A DNA stretch of 64,000 bases from Chimonanthus salicifolius (GCA_013350335.1 CM023536.1:14761520-14825519); one strand, 5' to 3'. Numbered from the stretch's first letter, positions 9,918 through 21,635 are shown. Made by a program: numbers and translations. Notes: a model not told the origin generated them from the letters alone.

Positions 9918-10289
9918 TTATTGTAAAAGGAGTAGAGTGCAAAAGAGGTTGCTTATCGTAAAAAATGACAAGCATTTCGAAGATATTATTGAAAAAATAA
10001 TACTCAAAGGAAGATTACCAAAGAACATTATCGTTAAAGGTTTACGAGATCTTACTGATTGCAAGTCTAACTTGTCACGACAAGTTCTAGAGATAAAATA
10101 ATGAGATGCTCCAGTGTCAAACAATACTCGTGTCATAAGGCTAAAGAGAGGTAATGTACCTTCCATAACAACATTATCCATCGGCTCTATCATCTGAGTT
10201 CCAAGGGTGTAGACTCTCCCTTGAGTGGTCTGAGGATGTCCCAGTCCTTTCCCACGTCCATTCCGTTGTGACGTGTTCCCCGGCACCAC
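9918..10289 (-). pseudogene. Gypsy retropepsin domain fragment
   Basis: The conceptual product contains the aspartic protease motif VLFDTGASHYFI preceded by TLPLFSLMTR, typical of the gag-proximal protease of gypsy elements. It should process the Gag-Pol polyprotein. After about 60 further residues the similarity ends, and nothing like reverse transcriptase follows. The right-hand duplicate (56471-56908) has the same DTGAS motif but loses similarity sooner. Confidence 0.75.
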
Positions 10290-10349
10290 TGAGCCTCTGC
10301 AGGGTTGAGGTGTAGACTATGCCGGTCTCATATTCTGAGCAGGTCCAAC

Positions 10350-10712
10350 TACATTACTGTCACTATCATTATAGGGACAATCTTTGATAAAATATCCCGC
10401 TTGTTTGCAATAAAAGCATACTCGATCACTAGGTTGCGGTGCCCTGTACTACGGGCACTATCTAACTGTGTGACCGAGCTGGTTACATGAATAACAAATT
10501 AACATCTTGGGTCCCGTATTGCTTGCCTCACCCACAGAGGATTGACTTTTTGCAGAGAATGATCTTTTAAACTTTCTCATTTTATTAGGTTGGGTGGCTT
10601 TTGACCACTGCCTTGAGGAGGCTTTTACATATTCCGATTGATAGTATCCACAGCTTCCACCATTGGCATGATCAAGTACTGCCTCCACAGTAGGAAAATC
10701 CAACCAAACCAC
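10350..10712 (-). pseudogene. Gypsy gag zinc-knuckle region
   Basis: Two CCHC-type zinc knuckles can be read on the minus strand: CYSCNQLGHTVR near 10460-10500 and CFYCKQAGYFIKDC near 10375-10420. In the second the zinc-binding His is Tyr; the same knuckle in the right-hand copy keeps His. The region is basic and Ser/Gln rich, as expected for a nucleocapsid-like segment. Confidence 0.7.
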
Positions 10713-10739
10713 CTGACGCTGCAGAAATGGACGAAGTCC

Positions 10740-11019
10740 ATTCGAGAAATGTTGAATATTTTCATTTTCATTAGCTGTTATATGTGGGCATACTGAAGAA
10801 GATCGAAGAACTTTGAGGCGTAATGGGCCACAGTGTCAGATCCTTGCTTTAAATCCATAAACTGCTTATTCTTGGCGTCCTTCGCCACTTTAGGGTAGTA
10901 ACGGGCAAGAAAAGCCATTGAAAATGCTGACCAACTCATCGATTCACGGATTCTAGCCAAATGCTTATCTTTCCACCACTTGTAAGCATTGTCTTCCAGT
11001 TGGTAGGTTTTCAGGGACA
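10740..11019 (-). pseudogene. Gypsy gag core (5' part, split by LTR insertion)
   Basis: The frame encodes a Retrotrans_gag-type core with YQLEDNAYKWWKD, FLARYYPKVAKDAKNKQF and VAHYASKFFDLLQYA. The N-terminal continuation, containing a MNPPTFSGSTDP-like start and AAETWLNK, lies at 13931-14160 beyond the inserted LTR element. The same gag is contiguous at 57767-58147 in the other duplicate. Confidence 0.8.
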
Positions 11020-13930
11020 CTTTGTGTTGGAATATATTTAGAGTTTTAATATTAATAGAATTATTGTGTAATTAGGAATTTAAGTTTGGTTAATCTCTAA
11101 TTAAGAGATGTATTTGATTTATAATTACTTAAGTGTTTGAGTATGAATGTGATAACCCTAGGGTTGGCTAGAGGCTATATATACATGTAATAGGCTAGGT
11201 ATTCAATAATATATTCAGATTATATCTTTTCTACATGGTATCAGTCAAAATTAGAACCTAGTGGACCTTCAATAACCAGTTTTTTTTTTCTCTCCCTCTA
11301 CCGGAGGAGATTCATCCGGTAGAGGGAGGGAGGGGAGATACGTTCTATTGCTTATGGCTGGGTTTGAGACACGGCAACACGGTTCTGATTTGTTCCAAGG
11401 ACAAACCAAAGGGCAAGGAAGTCTCGCCATCTCGAGAGTTCTCGGTGACAACCCTCTCCATCTTTCAAATTTTTTTTTATAGATCAGTTTTCTTCACCCG
11501 TCTGATCAGATCTGGCAAGGACCGGGAGTAGAGATCGGTTGCAGCAAAGTGTTTTGTAGGCCCTCCTCGCTTGCTTGTGCCTTGCTTCTGCAGGAGTTCC
11601 GCTCACTGTTGCCACCTCTGGCTGCTTCCAGACGCCCCCTACGATTCCTCTGGCTTCCGCTCTAGCGAGCCTAGATCTGAGTGTTTGGTTGCCGTATCAC
11701 CATTTACAGGCCGCAAAAATCACTGACATATTGCCCAGATCTCAGCGTTTCCACGCAACTCTGTCCGGCGTTCTCGCAATTCGCAGATCTGCAGTAGTGC
11801 TCTGTTTTTCGTTGCTGAACGAGTTGCTGTCCTTCAAAATTTCGGTCCTACTATTTTGGAAGATGCAGATTTGGCTCCCCTCTTGCTGCTGTTCAGATCT
11901 GGCACAGTAGTTCACAGATCTGGCCATCATCAGATCTCCATCTTCTCGATCGTCTGTTTGGATCTGCCAGTCTTGCTCGTTCGTGCGCCAGAGGCTCAGA
12001 TCTGATTATCATCATTAGCATGTACTGGATCATTGTCAGCGCTGTTCTTGGACCATCTTCTCTTCCTGTTGATCATATCTGCGCACACTTCAAGCAGCTC
12101 CGGCATTCTTGCATTGCTACTCTTATTCATTCTGTACCTGCTCCTAGGCGCAGACTCACTGCTGGCTGCCAGATCTGGTATTCACTCTGTTTTTTCACGC
12201 CGGACAGACCCCAGATCTGTTGTCCAGCCATCTCCAGCGAATCCACCGATCGGCTCTTATTTAATCATAAGCCTTGTGTCTTGTTGCTGGGATTTTTCAG
12301 TTGGGATAAAAAGTCAACAAGAGGGTCGTCTGATACTGAGAAGAGAGTAGACAGAGGAGCACACAAACTGCACCCAAAACAAAAGAAGGGACTGTCTGAT
12401 ACACGGTGATGATAGAGGTATTCGGCTGTAAAACAAAGGGGGTTTTGCATGCTGTTTGAGAGGATAGAGATATGCTCTCTTGTGTTTACAACAAGAGATA
12501 ATCGACTGGCCAGCTGTGGCCAGTAACACCATATGACACACACCAAACTCTGCAATCTGCTACTTCTATCAAGGCACTTCTCAATCAACTGTTTCTGCAA
12601 GGCACTTCCAAGCCGGCCTTATTTCTGTCTGAGATTTCAAGTAGTAACTCCGAGATCGCTTCTGCCGCGGTCCTTGCCGTTGACGTCCACCTCTACACGA
12701 CGCCATTGTTGTCTCCATATTTGCAGCATCAAGAGTTATTTGTTGCTACTGTAACTGTGCAGGCGTATGCACAGGGGGCGATTTGTTGTCGCTCGATCAT
12801 CGTTCACCAATCACAATTCAAACCTTGTGTTTTTTGCTGTTTCTTCTCGCCACAATCTGCGAGTTATGTGCCAAGAAGAAAGGGGGAGAGTTGAAGAAAG
12901 GGACACAAATTGCCCCTCTTACTTTGTTGCTGAAGAAGGGACACAACTTCACCTTCGTTCGATTCATCCACTCATTTTATCTGGAAGACTCTGATTCGTC
13001 TCTAATATTTGCTAACCTTTCATGGTTATAGCCTTTGCTGGCCTTTCATGGTTATATCCCCATTTGCTGGCCTTTCATGGTTATAGCCTCATTTGCTGGC
13101 CTCTCATGGTTGCAGCCCCATTTGCTGGCCTTTCATGGTTGTAGCCCCATTTGCTGGCCTTTTATGGCTGCAGCCCCATTTGCTGGCCTTTCATGGCTGC
13201 AGCCCCATTTGCTGGCCTTTCATGACTTCAGCCCTTATTTGCTGGCCACAGCCTTATTTGCTAGTCGTTATGACTACAGCCTTTGTTGGCCTTTATGGCT
13301 TCAGCCCTTTTTGCTGGCCTTTTTGATCTAATTGATCAACGTGACGGCTTCAATTTTTTTTTTTGGCATTTATTATGCCCTTGTTTTGCAGGTCATTCAT
13401 TGCCTGTGTTTATCGTATATTGCGATCACTGCTTTTGCCGGACAACTGTCTTACGACCACTGCTGTCGTCTGTGCCAAGTTCTTTGTTTCAGGCCGCCAT
13501 CTGTGTTTGCCGCCTGTCATTTTTCAGCCAGTCAATGCTGCCACATAAACATATATTTGCAGCTAGTCAACGCTGCCTTTTCAACAAATTTTGCAGCCAA
13601 TCAGTTTGCTGCTAACAAATCTTCATGGCCAGTCAGTTGCCACTTTTTGCAATTCACCTGCCGATTCTTCACGTTCCAAGTTTCGCATTCATCCACATTT
13701 CAGCTTGCGGGGGCGTGTTGGAATATATTTAGAGTTCTAATATTAATAGAATTATTGTGTAATTAGGAATCTAAGTTGGGTTAATATCTAATTAAGAGAT
13801 GTATTTGATTTATAATTACTTAAGTGTTTGAGTATGAATGTGATAGCCCTAGGGCAGCTAGAGGCTATATATACATGTAATAGGCTAGGTATTCAATAAT
13901 ATATTCAGATTATATCTTTTCTACACTTTG
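11020..13930. mobile_element. Non-autonomous LTR retrotransposon with CTTTG target duplication
   Basis: The LTRs are 11025-11235 and 13716-13925 (211 and 210 bp, about seven differences); both begin TGTTGGAATAT and end TTCTACA. The target duplication CTTTG is perfect at 11020-11024 and 13926-13930, and the uninserted sequence is present at about 58010. A primer-site-like TGGTATCAG follows the left LTR at 11236, and the G-rich GCGGGGGCG precedes the right LTR. The 2.5-kb interior contains no gag or pol similarity. It has many AGATCT palindromes (about 11500-12260), a 29-bp minisatellite and Pro/Ser-biased frames that I do not regard as genes. It entered after the segmental duplication and must have been mobilised by another element. 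Confidence 0.9.
13020..13325. repeat. 29-bp minisatellite inside the non-autonomous LTR element
   Basis: A unit resembling TTTGCTGGCCTTTCATGG followed by TTGCAGCCCCA recurs with an exact 29-bp period from about 13034 to 13208, then with degenerate spacing to about 13325, roughly ten copies. Because 29 is not a multiple of three, each reading frame yields a similar repeated peptide, which explains several overlapping ORFs here. Confidence 0.9.
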
Positions 13931-14199
13931 ACATCGCCAGCGATGGCTAGATTATCAAATATATGACCAATCTTGTTGAGCCACGTCTCTGCCGCCACTG
14001 GGTCTGTACTTCCCGAGAAAGTCGGTGGATTCATCCGCTTAAAATCCTTAGCAACAGTTGTAACTCTTTTTCTGAGGTTTCGATTCTGGGGTCGTCGAAG
14101 ATCATTTGCTACTCGCTAAATGCCTTTATTGAGATACGCACTGCATCAACAGGTTCATTCTGGTGAATATGTTTGTGGTTTGTCTTCCAAGGGAGGAGT

Positions 14200-15412
14200 C
14201 GCGTTTTCTCCTAAACTTATAGAATGTCGGGATGCTGCTTCTCACATCTCTTGACAAACACAGCTACTATTAACATACTATTCCTAATATAAATCATAAA
14301 TAAGTATACTATGAGCATACACATTAATCATACTATAACTCATTATAACACAAAAATAATAAGCAAACATACTTATGTTATTCACATATTACTGAAGTTT
14401 ATAGATAGCTTTCAGATAGTTAGAGTTACAAAAGATTATGTACAAATATTCTCTGATTCTTCTTAAAACATCACATCCTATACACAGATGTATCGAAGTG
14501 ATTCCCACACTTTCAAGTTATAAAAGCTTATACACATAAGTCTTTCCCTACACATAAATCTATATAGGTCCCAAAAGTTTTCCATCTAGTCACAACATAA
14601 GTCTTTCTACCCAAAACATTTCTTGTCCTCTTTCCTCAATAGTATTCATCTGAAGAGGTCTCATCTTATGAGGATGTGAGATCATAATACAGACATGCCC
14701 TTTTAAGATGATTAGGCTGCTTACAAATGCTGCACTTGATAGGAAATCAAATATCAGATAATAACAATCGTTTTTAGAGTGTCCGACAAGGCCACAAATA
14801 GAGTATTGGTAGTTATAAAGATACAGACAGGAGGTGGAATTATGTCCGGACTGATGGCAATTACTACATAATGAAACTCGTACTCTATAACCTAGGTGAG
14901 GAACATGAGGTTCTGGGTCAACAACTGGTGCTTATACTGGTTCCTGAGGAATCACCGGTTTAAGATTTGCTACAGGTTTTTGATTCACTGGGGGTTCATG
15001 CTCTGAAGTAACTTCAAGTTCTTCATATCTAGCATTCGACCATGTTATGAAGAAGATCGGTAATGAGATGGGTAGAAGGCTCAAAGGAAGTGGTCTAGGA
15101 AATCTCTATAACTTCAACATTAGAAGGTGGTGAATCTGGTGTCCAAACTAGCACACTAGACTCACTAGATGAGGAATATAATGTCACACAGTCTTCCTAA
15201 GTCCCTTTCCCTATTTTTTGAGCTGATATTTTTCTTTTCAGACATCTCTGTCCAAAAACAAAACAACAGTTAGTAAAGGAAATAAGATAATCAAGTATGG
15301 AGATTTCACTAAACTCACATCCAAACTCACGCCAACACATACAATACTTAGACTAAGCATGTATGTTCCCATCACAGTCCGAGAGCTTGAACCTAAAGCT
15401 CTGATACCAACT
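14200..15412 (-). pseudogene. Gypsy 5' leader and upstream frame with CCHC-like motifs, left copy
   Basis: This is the counterpart of 62457-63601. It contains the decayed version of the upstream frame (about 14700-15240 on the minus strand) with Ser-rich and zinc-knuckle segments. Reading frames are broken more than in the right-hand copy. A primer site, TTGGTATCAGAGC read on the minus strand, lies at 15398-15410 next to the LTR. Confidence 0.6.
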
Positions 15413-18182
15413 TGTCATGCCTTGACCCGAGAAGTGGACCAGGAATGCAACCTAATTTTTTCTTTTTATTAAAAACAAAACAAATCCAAGTTTTTGGAAA
15501 TCAAAATTCCAAGAAAAATATAAGTTTATAAGCTTTGGAAAATTTCGGTTTGACATACGAATTTCACAAACACACCTCCAAGGTTAAATATTATTACATA
15601 AACACACCATAATATATACAAGTGACTTGTTCTAAGATTCATAAGACCATACATGGCTCTAAAACCAAAATACACATAAGCCAAAAAATATTCAAAACAT
15701 TGAACTTAGAACTAAACTATTCTAAGTCTTAACTTCCGCCACTTCTGAGATTCAACTTCTAATTCATCATGGAGGGATTCTCAGCTCCCTCTACCAATTC
15801 ATGTCCTGCATTGTAAGGGATATGAGCTCCTAACCCAGTGAAGAGAGCTCAACAATAAACAATAAACAATTTAACATAATGTACAGTGCATGTTAACAAA
15901 ATATGAACATGTGACAGGATCATTTCTATTGAAGTGTATCACTTAACTCTATGACACACTCGGATATCCCACTCAACCTCGATAGGTCTTTTAGGGTATT
16001 CCACTCAACCCTGGCAAGGAATCCCACTCATCCTTGGATGCATTAATCCCGTAGCTGGATAAAATGTAGGATGTTGTAAAAACTCGACCTTTACAACACG
16101 TGTGTTATAGTGTACAATATATCACTCACATATTTCCATAAACATGGAGTAAATACATGTCTCTATATACCCTTTCCACCAAGGTTAATAGCAATAAAGT
16201 TACATTTACCATCCACTGGTTAAGTTCAGGTTAAACAACCCAGAACAATTATCACCTGCATAACCTTATTAGCACGGGAATATCACATGCAGTATAATCT
16301 AATGCATAAATAGCACATGCATTCATTTCACAATATAACACGTGCATAAATAAGAATAACACAATACATGCACAGTAACATCGTTGGACATTTAACAACA
16401 GTTCAAACTACACATCTATCAACATTGAATATTCCAAATCATATTCAAATAAACCTATTCTTCTTCAAATTTCCAGTGGGTCCCATACTGTGTTTTAAAC
16501 CACTAGGCCTCAACTCCCCGACACCTTCTTAAGCTTCCGTTCTTCATAGTGAGAACAAAATATCATCCCTTACATGGAAGCGATGTCAGGTCTCGTTTTT
16601 TGGTCTCATTTGGTCTTTTCAATCTCTAACATACCATGGTTCCTATTTTCCATCCTAGAGTCCAATAGATTAACTTAATCCAGTCTAAAGTCTTATACGA
16701 CTTCATAAATAATAGTATAAATGTAAAGTTGAGTCCCTTCACCTTCTCCAACTTGCAATATCACCACTATCTGTAAAACATAGTAATTTTTCATAAATAC
16801 TTATTTAATTGCAAATACGCTAAAAACACTTAAAAATATTTCCAAAAAACTCTTTAAACATATTTTCCACCTAAAAACTGGGTAATGTCATTGAGTCTCC
16901 TAAAGTCTTACTATTCCATTAATTAAGTCAGAATGTTAGCTGTCAATAATCCAAAACATACAATAAAATAAAAAGGAAAGTACTCAGTGCATTCTCTCAT
17001 ATTTTCTCCTGTAAATGACCATGAAAATATATTGAGACAGGCTCATAGGGTACAGTGCAGTAAAGTAAAATGCACAGGGCATTCTCATATTGTCTTTTGG
17101 AAAGGATCATGAAGACGTATTGAGGTAGACCTAGAGGGTACAGGAAAGTAAACACACAAAGCTTGAAAGTAAACATCCAAGAGTTAGTTGGGGGTTAATC
17201 TTTCTCCTCTTTTAGCTTAGAGTTGAAAAATCAAGTTTTTAATACCTTCAGAAATCATTTCAAGAGGTGAATTTCAAACATCAAGAGAATGTGTTGTTTT
17301 TTTCCATCAACTCTAAGAATTCAAACTTGAAGCTTAAAACCATACTATTTTGCAGAAAGGATAGTCTCGGAGTTCCTGAAATTTGAAATAAATGAATTTA
17401 CATACCTTATTTGCGAAAATTGAAGGAGAAATGAGGAAGTTTGGAAAATCCGAGCAATAAGCGAGGGAAAAGCTTCAATACGCAGTTGCTGCTTGGGACG
17501 TTGGAGGAGAAATGAAAAAAAGAAGAGAAAGGGATGGATGAGAGGAGAGAAGAGAGAAGAGAGGAGAAAAAGGGGTTTTGACTCTTTTTTTTTCTTTTTC
17601 ATTTATACACTCTCATCTCTCTTTATAAAACTAAGGTATGAAGGCCCATTACCTAGCTACTCCATGTAGCTCATAGGCTTTTGATAACACATTTTTTTAT
17701 TATATTTTAAAACAAAAACCCTTATTTAACACATGTTTTCAAATTGAATATTTACAAAATTTTATTTAACTTAACCCAACTATACCAAATAAATGGATAA
17801 TTAGAATTATAAATACCATAATCTCAAAAGATTTTAAATCCAAATCATAAAATTTCAAATCTCAAAATGTAAAACAATATTTTGTAAAATCTCTACTTTA
17901 AACACTCTAAACTCAAAATTTAAAATATTTAGAGATTAAAATATTTCAGATAAACAATTTTCCAAATATAGATATTTTAAAAGGTCTCAGCTGGAGAAAG
18001 GTTCGAACAATTTCAAGTTTGCCACTGCATTTTAACGAGTTGGATCCACGGACTCCGAACTCGAATCGAGTCAAACTTTGACTCTGAACATGGCCCACAT
18101 GTTAATCTCACAGATTAATTAGCCATTGGACACACTTAATGGTTACTAATCACACAATTAGTCATTAATCTGGGTCGGTGTG
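15413..18182 (-). repeat. 5' LTR of the gypsy relic (about 2.8 kb)
   Basis: On the minus strand the LTR ends GGCATGACA just before the primer site. The start is placed near 18182, where the minus strand reads CACACCGACCC, a common gypsy LTR opening; the first bases have decayed, so this edge is approximate. A TATA box (GTGTATAAAT on the minus strand, 17601-17610) and a purine-rich leader (17345-17600) fit an LTR promoter. Short ORFs inside, such as the Lys-rich frame at 17345-17602, are leader sequence. The first 400 bp are repeated at 63602-64000. Confidence 0.65.
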
Positions 18183-18480
18183 TATAGAAGTATTTTCCCT
18201 TAATTCAATTCATGTATTTACATGTATATATATACTACACAGGAAGTATATCTCTAAAAGGAAAACATCACGAGATTACGGGCGATATTATCGGGTATCG
18301 CTAATAGCTCCCCTCAAGCACAACGCACCATCGGTAAGGTTGAGCTTGTCACGAAGGAATATGAAACGAGGCGAAGACAGGCCCTTGGTAAAAATATCAG
18401 CTAACTGATCTTTGGTAGAGATAATCTTAACAACCAACTGTTTACGAGCAATCATATCACAGAAAAATATGTTCGTGATG
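18183..18480 (-). pseudogene. Ty1/copia RNase H tail and LTR start, minus strand
   Basis: The minus-strand frame reads VVKIISTKDQLADIFTKGLSS, the conserved C-terminal end of copia RNase H, followed by FLRDKLNLTDGA. A purine-rich AGGGGAGC then leads into LTR-like sequence toward 18183. Everything upstream of the RNase H tail is missing and the fragment abuts an oppositely oriented copia piece at about 18480. Confidence 0.7.
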
Positions 18481-18482
18481 TT

Positions 18483-19339
18483 TTGAATAGGTATGAAATG
18501 CAAAATTACAACTCAGTGGGTACACCAATGGAACTGGGTTTAAAGCTCATGAAAAATCCCGAAGGAAAGAAAGTTGATAGCATTCTCTACGGGCAAATAG
18601 TGAGAAATCTTATGTACTTGACAACAACTAGACCAAATATAATGCATGCAGTTAGCCTAATCAGTAGATACATGGAACATCCTACAGAGTTGCACCTCCT
18701 TGCTCCCAAAAGAATCCTCCGGTACTTGAAAGGTAGGACTGGTTTTGGCTTATTTTACAAGAAGGGAGAACAATCTGTCTATTTGGCATCACTGATAGAG
18801 ATTATGCTGGTGATCCTGATGATCGAAAAAACACATCAGGTTATGTTTTTATGTTGGGCTCGGGTTTGATATTTTAGTCATAAAAAAAGTAACAAATTGT
18901 CACTCTGTCAACCACTGAAACAGAGTATGTTTCTGCTACTTCTTGTGTCTGCCAAGCTATCTGGTTGAGGAGAGTACTTGAAGAATTACACTATCACATA
19001 AATGGCCCCACTTCAGTCTACTGTGATAGCAGTTCAACTATCAAGTTGTCCAAGAATCCTATTTTGCACGGAGAAGTAAACACACTGATATTCAGTACCA
19101 ATTTTTACATGATTTTGTCGAAAATGGAACCATTGATCTGATTTATTGTAGGAGTGAGGATCAAGTTGCTGATATACTGACAAAACCTCTCAAACTGTCG
19201 ATGTTTGTAAAGCTGCGGGGATTACTTGGTCTATGTTTGATAGAGAATCGAGTTTGAGGGACGTGTTGCCGGAGGGGTTGGGCTAGTGATGTACCTTTCT
19301 AAACTGAATGTTAGCATGAACATTCAGTTTAAGGGAGGG
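18483..19339 (+). pseudogene. Ty1/copia reverse transcriptase end and RNase H, broken
   Basis: The first 128 codons contain NYNSVGTPME, GQIVRNLMYLTTTRPNIMHAVSLISRYM and KRILRYLKG, the RT-RNase H connection of copia elements. Similarity continues through frameshifts and stops with TLSTTETEYVSATSC, VYCDSSSTIKLSKNP and EDQVADILTKPLK, the RNase H active-site region and tail. A purine tract AAGGGAGGG immediately precedes the LTR-like TGTTAAAG at 19340. The RT catalytic core is absent. Confidence 0.75.
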
Positions 19340-19498
19340 TGTTAAAGTTTAGAATAAGCTTAGGCTAAGTATAAGGCTGACCAAGTCTTTAGGACCATTG
19401 TTAGATGAACAAGTCCGTAAGAGATTTGTTATTAACACCTCCTTTAGATGACCTAAGTCTTTAGGAGATTTATTAGTAACAGCTCCTACTTTGACGCA
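19340..19498 (+). repeat. Copia 3' LTR, interrupted by a Stowaway MITE
   Basis: The LTR opens with TGTTAAAGTTTAG right after the polypurine tract, and contains a short internal repeat around AAGTCTTTAGGA. It is split at 19499 by the Stowaway element and resumes at 19684. No 5' LTR partner is recognisable in the window. Confidence 0.55.
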
Positions 19499-19683
19499 TA
19501 CTCTCTCCGTCCCATTTTAGTTGTCTCATTTGAAATATTTGTATTTTTTAAAGAACTCTCTATATACGGCTAGTGATTTCATTCATTTTCAACACACTTA
19601 TACTACTCCAATATAAATGATACAACTATTTGGGGACAATTCCAAAATCCATATAGGACAACTAATTTGGAATAGAGGAAGTA
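19499..19683. mobile_element. Stowaway (Tc1/mariner) MITE
   Basis: The 181-bp element (19501-19681) starts CTCTCTCCGTCCCATTTTAG and ends with the imperfect inverted copy, and is flanked by TA on both sides. The terminal CTCCCTCCGTCCCA-type sequence is diagnostic of plant Stowaway MITEs. It carries no ORF. Confidence 0.85.
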
Positions 19684-20629
19684 TTAAGTTTCTAAGAGCA
19701 CTTGTAGAAGATACTCGAGCCATATTTGTTTTCCTTAATCCATCTCAAAACTTTGATTCAAAGACAACTTGAAATTAGCAAGCATTTTTTTCTTCTGATG
19801 ACCATGCTAATACTTTCTAATAAATCCCTTTTTGAGAAATTGACAAAATTTTACTTTATCAATTAGTTCTATGTCTATTTCAAGGACTCAACATGCCCAT
19901 CCAAGATTCTTATTATGAAATGTTGGAATTGAGCTTGCCTTCGATTCATTAGGGTTTTTAACTTTGCAAACTAAAAGCATGTGATTGACGTATAAAACCA
20001 AGATAAGAAATATGAAGTTGCCAAAGGACTTGATATACAAACAATGGTCATAGGCACTTCGACTGCATTTGGATGAGGGGTAAAAAATTCAGGGGCACAT
20101 CCAAAAATGAATACCCCTTACTTCCAAATGGTATTCAAAAGAGGGTAAAGGTAAAAAAAATGATTTTTTATCCTTACTTCCTTGTTACCGAACTTGCACT
20201 CCCCTCATCCAAATGTCGCTTAGTAAACATGGCTCAACACGACTGAGTCAAACTTCTTATACCATTAACTAGATGCTTGCTTGAAGCAAAATAATGATTT
20301 TTAACTTCCATATATTATTTTCATTGTCTTTCACAATAAATCCCTTTAGTTATTTACATGTAAATTATTTCATGGAGATAGCTTTGTAGGAACTTTGTTA
20401 TTGCATCCATTTATTTAAGTTTGAAGTTTAAGAAAAAATAATAGTTAGAGCCTATATGGTGGAAACGAGTTTTCCATCTTTCCAAAAATGTTTAAAAATT
20501 AACAAATTTCTTTTGTTCGATCCTTTGCGAACAAGCTTTGCATGCTATCCTTCTATCTAATTACTTGTTACCCACTTGTAAAAAACTATGTTATGTTTTA
20601 TTGGGAACTCTACGCAGGTGAAAACTAAG
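19684..20629. other. Non-coding DNA with a small hairpin MITE
   Basis: No gene is visible. At about 20063-20220 a 160-bp element has perfect inverted ends CATTTGGATGAGGGG and an A-rich centre, most likely a MITE. The rest is AT-rich, unassigned, and may include the remainder of the copia LTR at its start. Confidence 0.55.
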
Positions 20630-20848
20630 GTCGTAACCAGGGGTTTAAATCCGTTATTGACCGATATATCGGTCGATATTTTTCTCTCTTCAGTCGATAT
20701 CGGCCGATATGATACGGCCGATATATCGACCGAGAAGGTGAATATCGGCCGATAACGATATATATCGGCCGATATTCACTCCTTCAAAACCGATACATAT
20801 CGGCCGATACGATATGTATCGGCCAATATTTGTACCCCTGGTCGTAAC
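20630..20848. mobile_element. Palindromic hAT MITE with perfect 8-bp target duplication
   Basis: The element is 20638-20840. Its ends are CAGGGGTTTAAAT and, read inward from the right, CAGGGGTACAAAT. The flanking 8 bp, GTCGTAAC, are identical at 20630-20637 and 20841-20848. CAGGG termini with 8-bp duplications are typical of hAT elements. The interior is almost entirely built of ATATCGGCCGATAT palindromes and is expected to extrude into cruciforms. No coding capacity. Confidence 0.85.
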
Positions 20849-21635
20849 TACAAGAGATCTGATATCTAGCTGATGAAGTTGAAACCCTCAACTTAAATAA
20901 GTTTTAGATCAGAAATGCAAGGGCTATAATGATAAAGACCCTGATAATCGAACCTTCACTTCCACTCTTGTAATAAAGAGATGACCCTAATTTCACCAGA
21001 ATAAATTAACAAACAACTTTATCAATTAAATTTGGTGTTGTAAGAATGCAATACCAACATGGAATTAGGAATTCGAATGTAATGGTTCAAAGCAATTAAT
21101 TAATCCCAATTAAATGCAATGAAAAAACTAAAGCATGCATAAATTCTAATCCGACACAAATTCGAATTGAAAATCGATGAACATTCTTATAAAACCAATT
21201 TTATTGTGGAATTAAATTTCAATCGAGCAATTAATTAATGCACGACATGAACATTCAAATCCACCATGATAAATAAACCAACATTTGAATTAAAATCAAT
21301 TAAAAAACAAACGCAAATTAAAATAAAAAAAAAAATAACCCTGGAGACTCACAAAACTTTGAGAGGCCCACAAAGCTTTAAGCTTCAAATTTTCATTTAC
21401 TTCTTCGTATGCCTACAATGGTCGAATTCCCTAGTATTATAAGCTTAAAACACAACTATAAACCAGGAAAAAAATAATATAAAAAATCAAAACTTGCTGT
21501 CCTAACTGGGCTTCACTCCCAGGCCTGCTAAATGGCCTTTATTGCCTAACTAGGTTCCAACCAATGGCTAAATGCCATATGGATTATTTACATCATTAAG
21601 TGACACGAAAAGCAGAAAATTACATATTAATCTGC
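20849..21635. other. AT-rich intergenic DNA without recognised features
   Basis: I see no ORF, RNA gene or terminal repeats here. The composition is A-rich with several AATTAATT words. Confidence 0.5.

Larger units (their letters stand above)
9905..15412 (-). mobile_element. Ty3/gypsy element relic (gag and protease only), interrupted by a later LTR element
   Basis: Read from the right on the minus strand: primer binding site, a Ser-rich upstream frame, gag, zinc knuckles and a retropepsin; reverse transcriptase and integrase are missing, the homology ending near 9905 where RLP upstream DNA begins. A non-coding LTR element (11025-13925) sits inside gag. The layout matches 56320-63601. The frames contain many stops and shifts, so it is inactive. 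Confidence 0.8.

Noticed and set aside
13020..13615. Overlapping ORFs rich in LAFHGC / CWPFM repeats
   Set aside because: They are produced by a 29-bp minisatellite read in three frames within a non-coding retroelement.
17345..17602. Lys-rich, Phe-rich minus-strand ORF
   Set aside because: It lies in the gypsy LTR leader, with a purine-rich sequence and a TATA box just upstream; unlikely to be translated.
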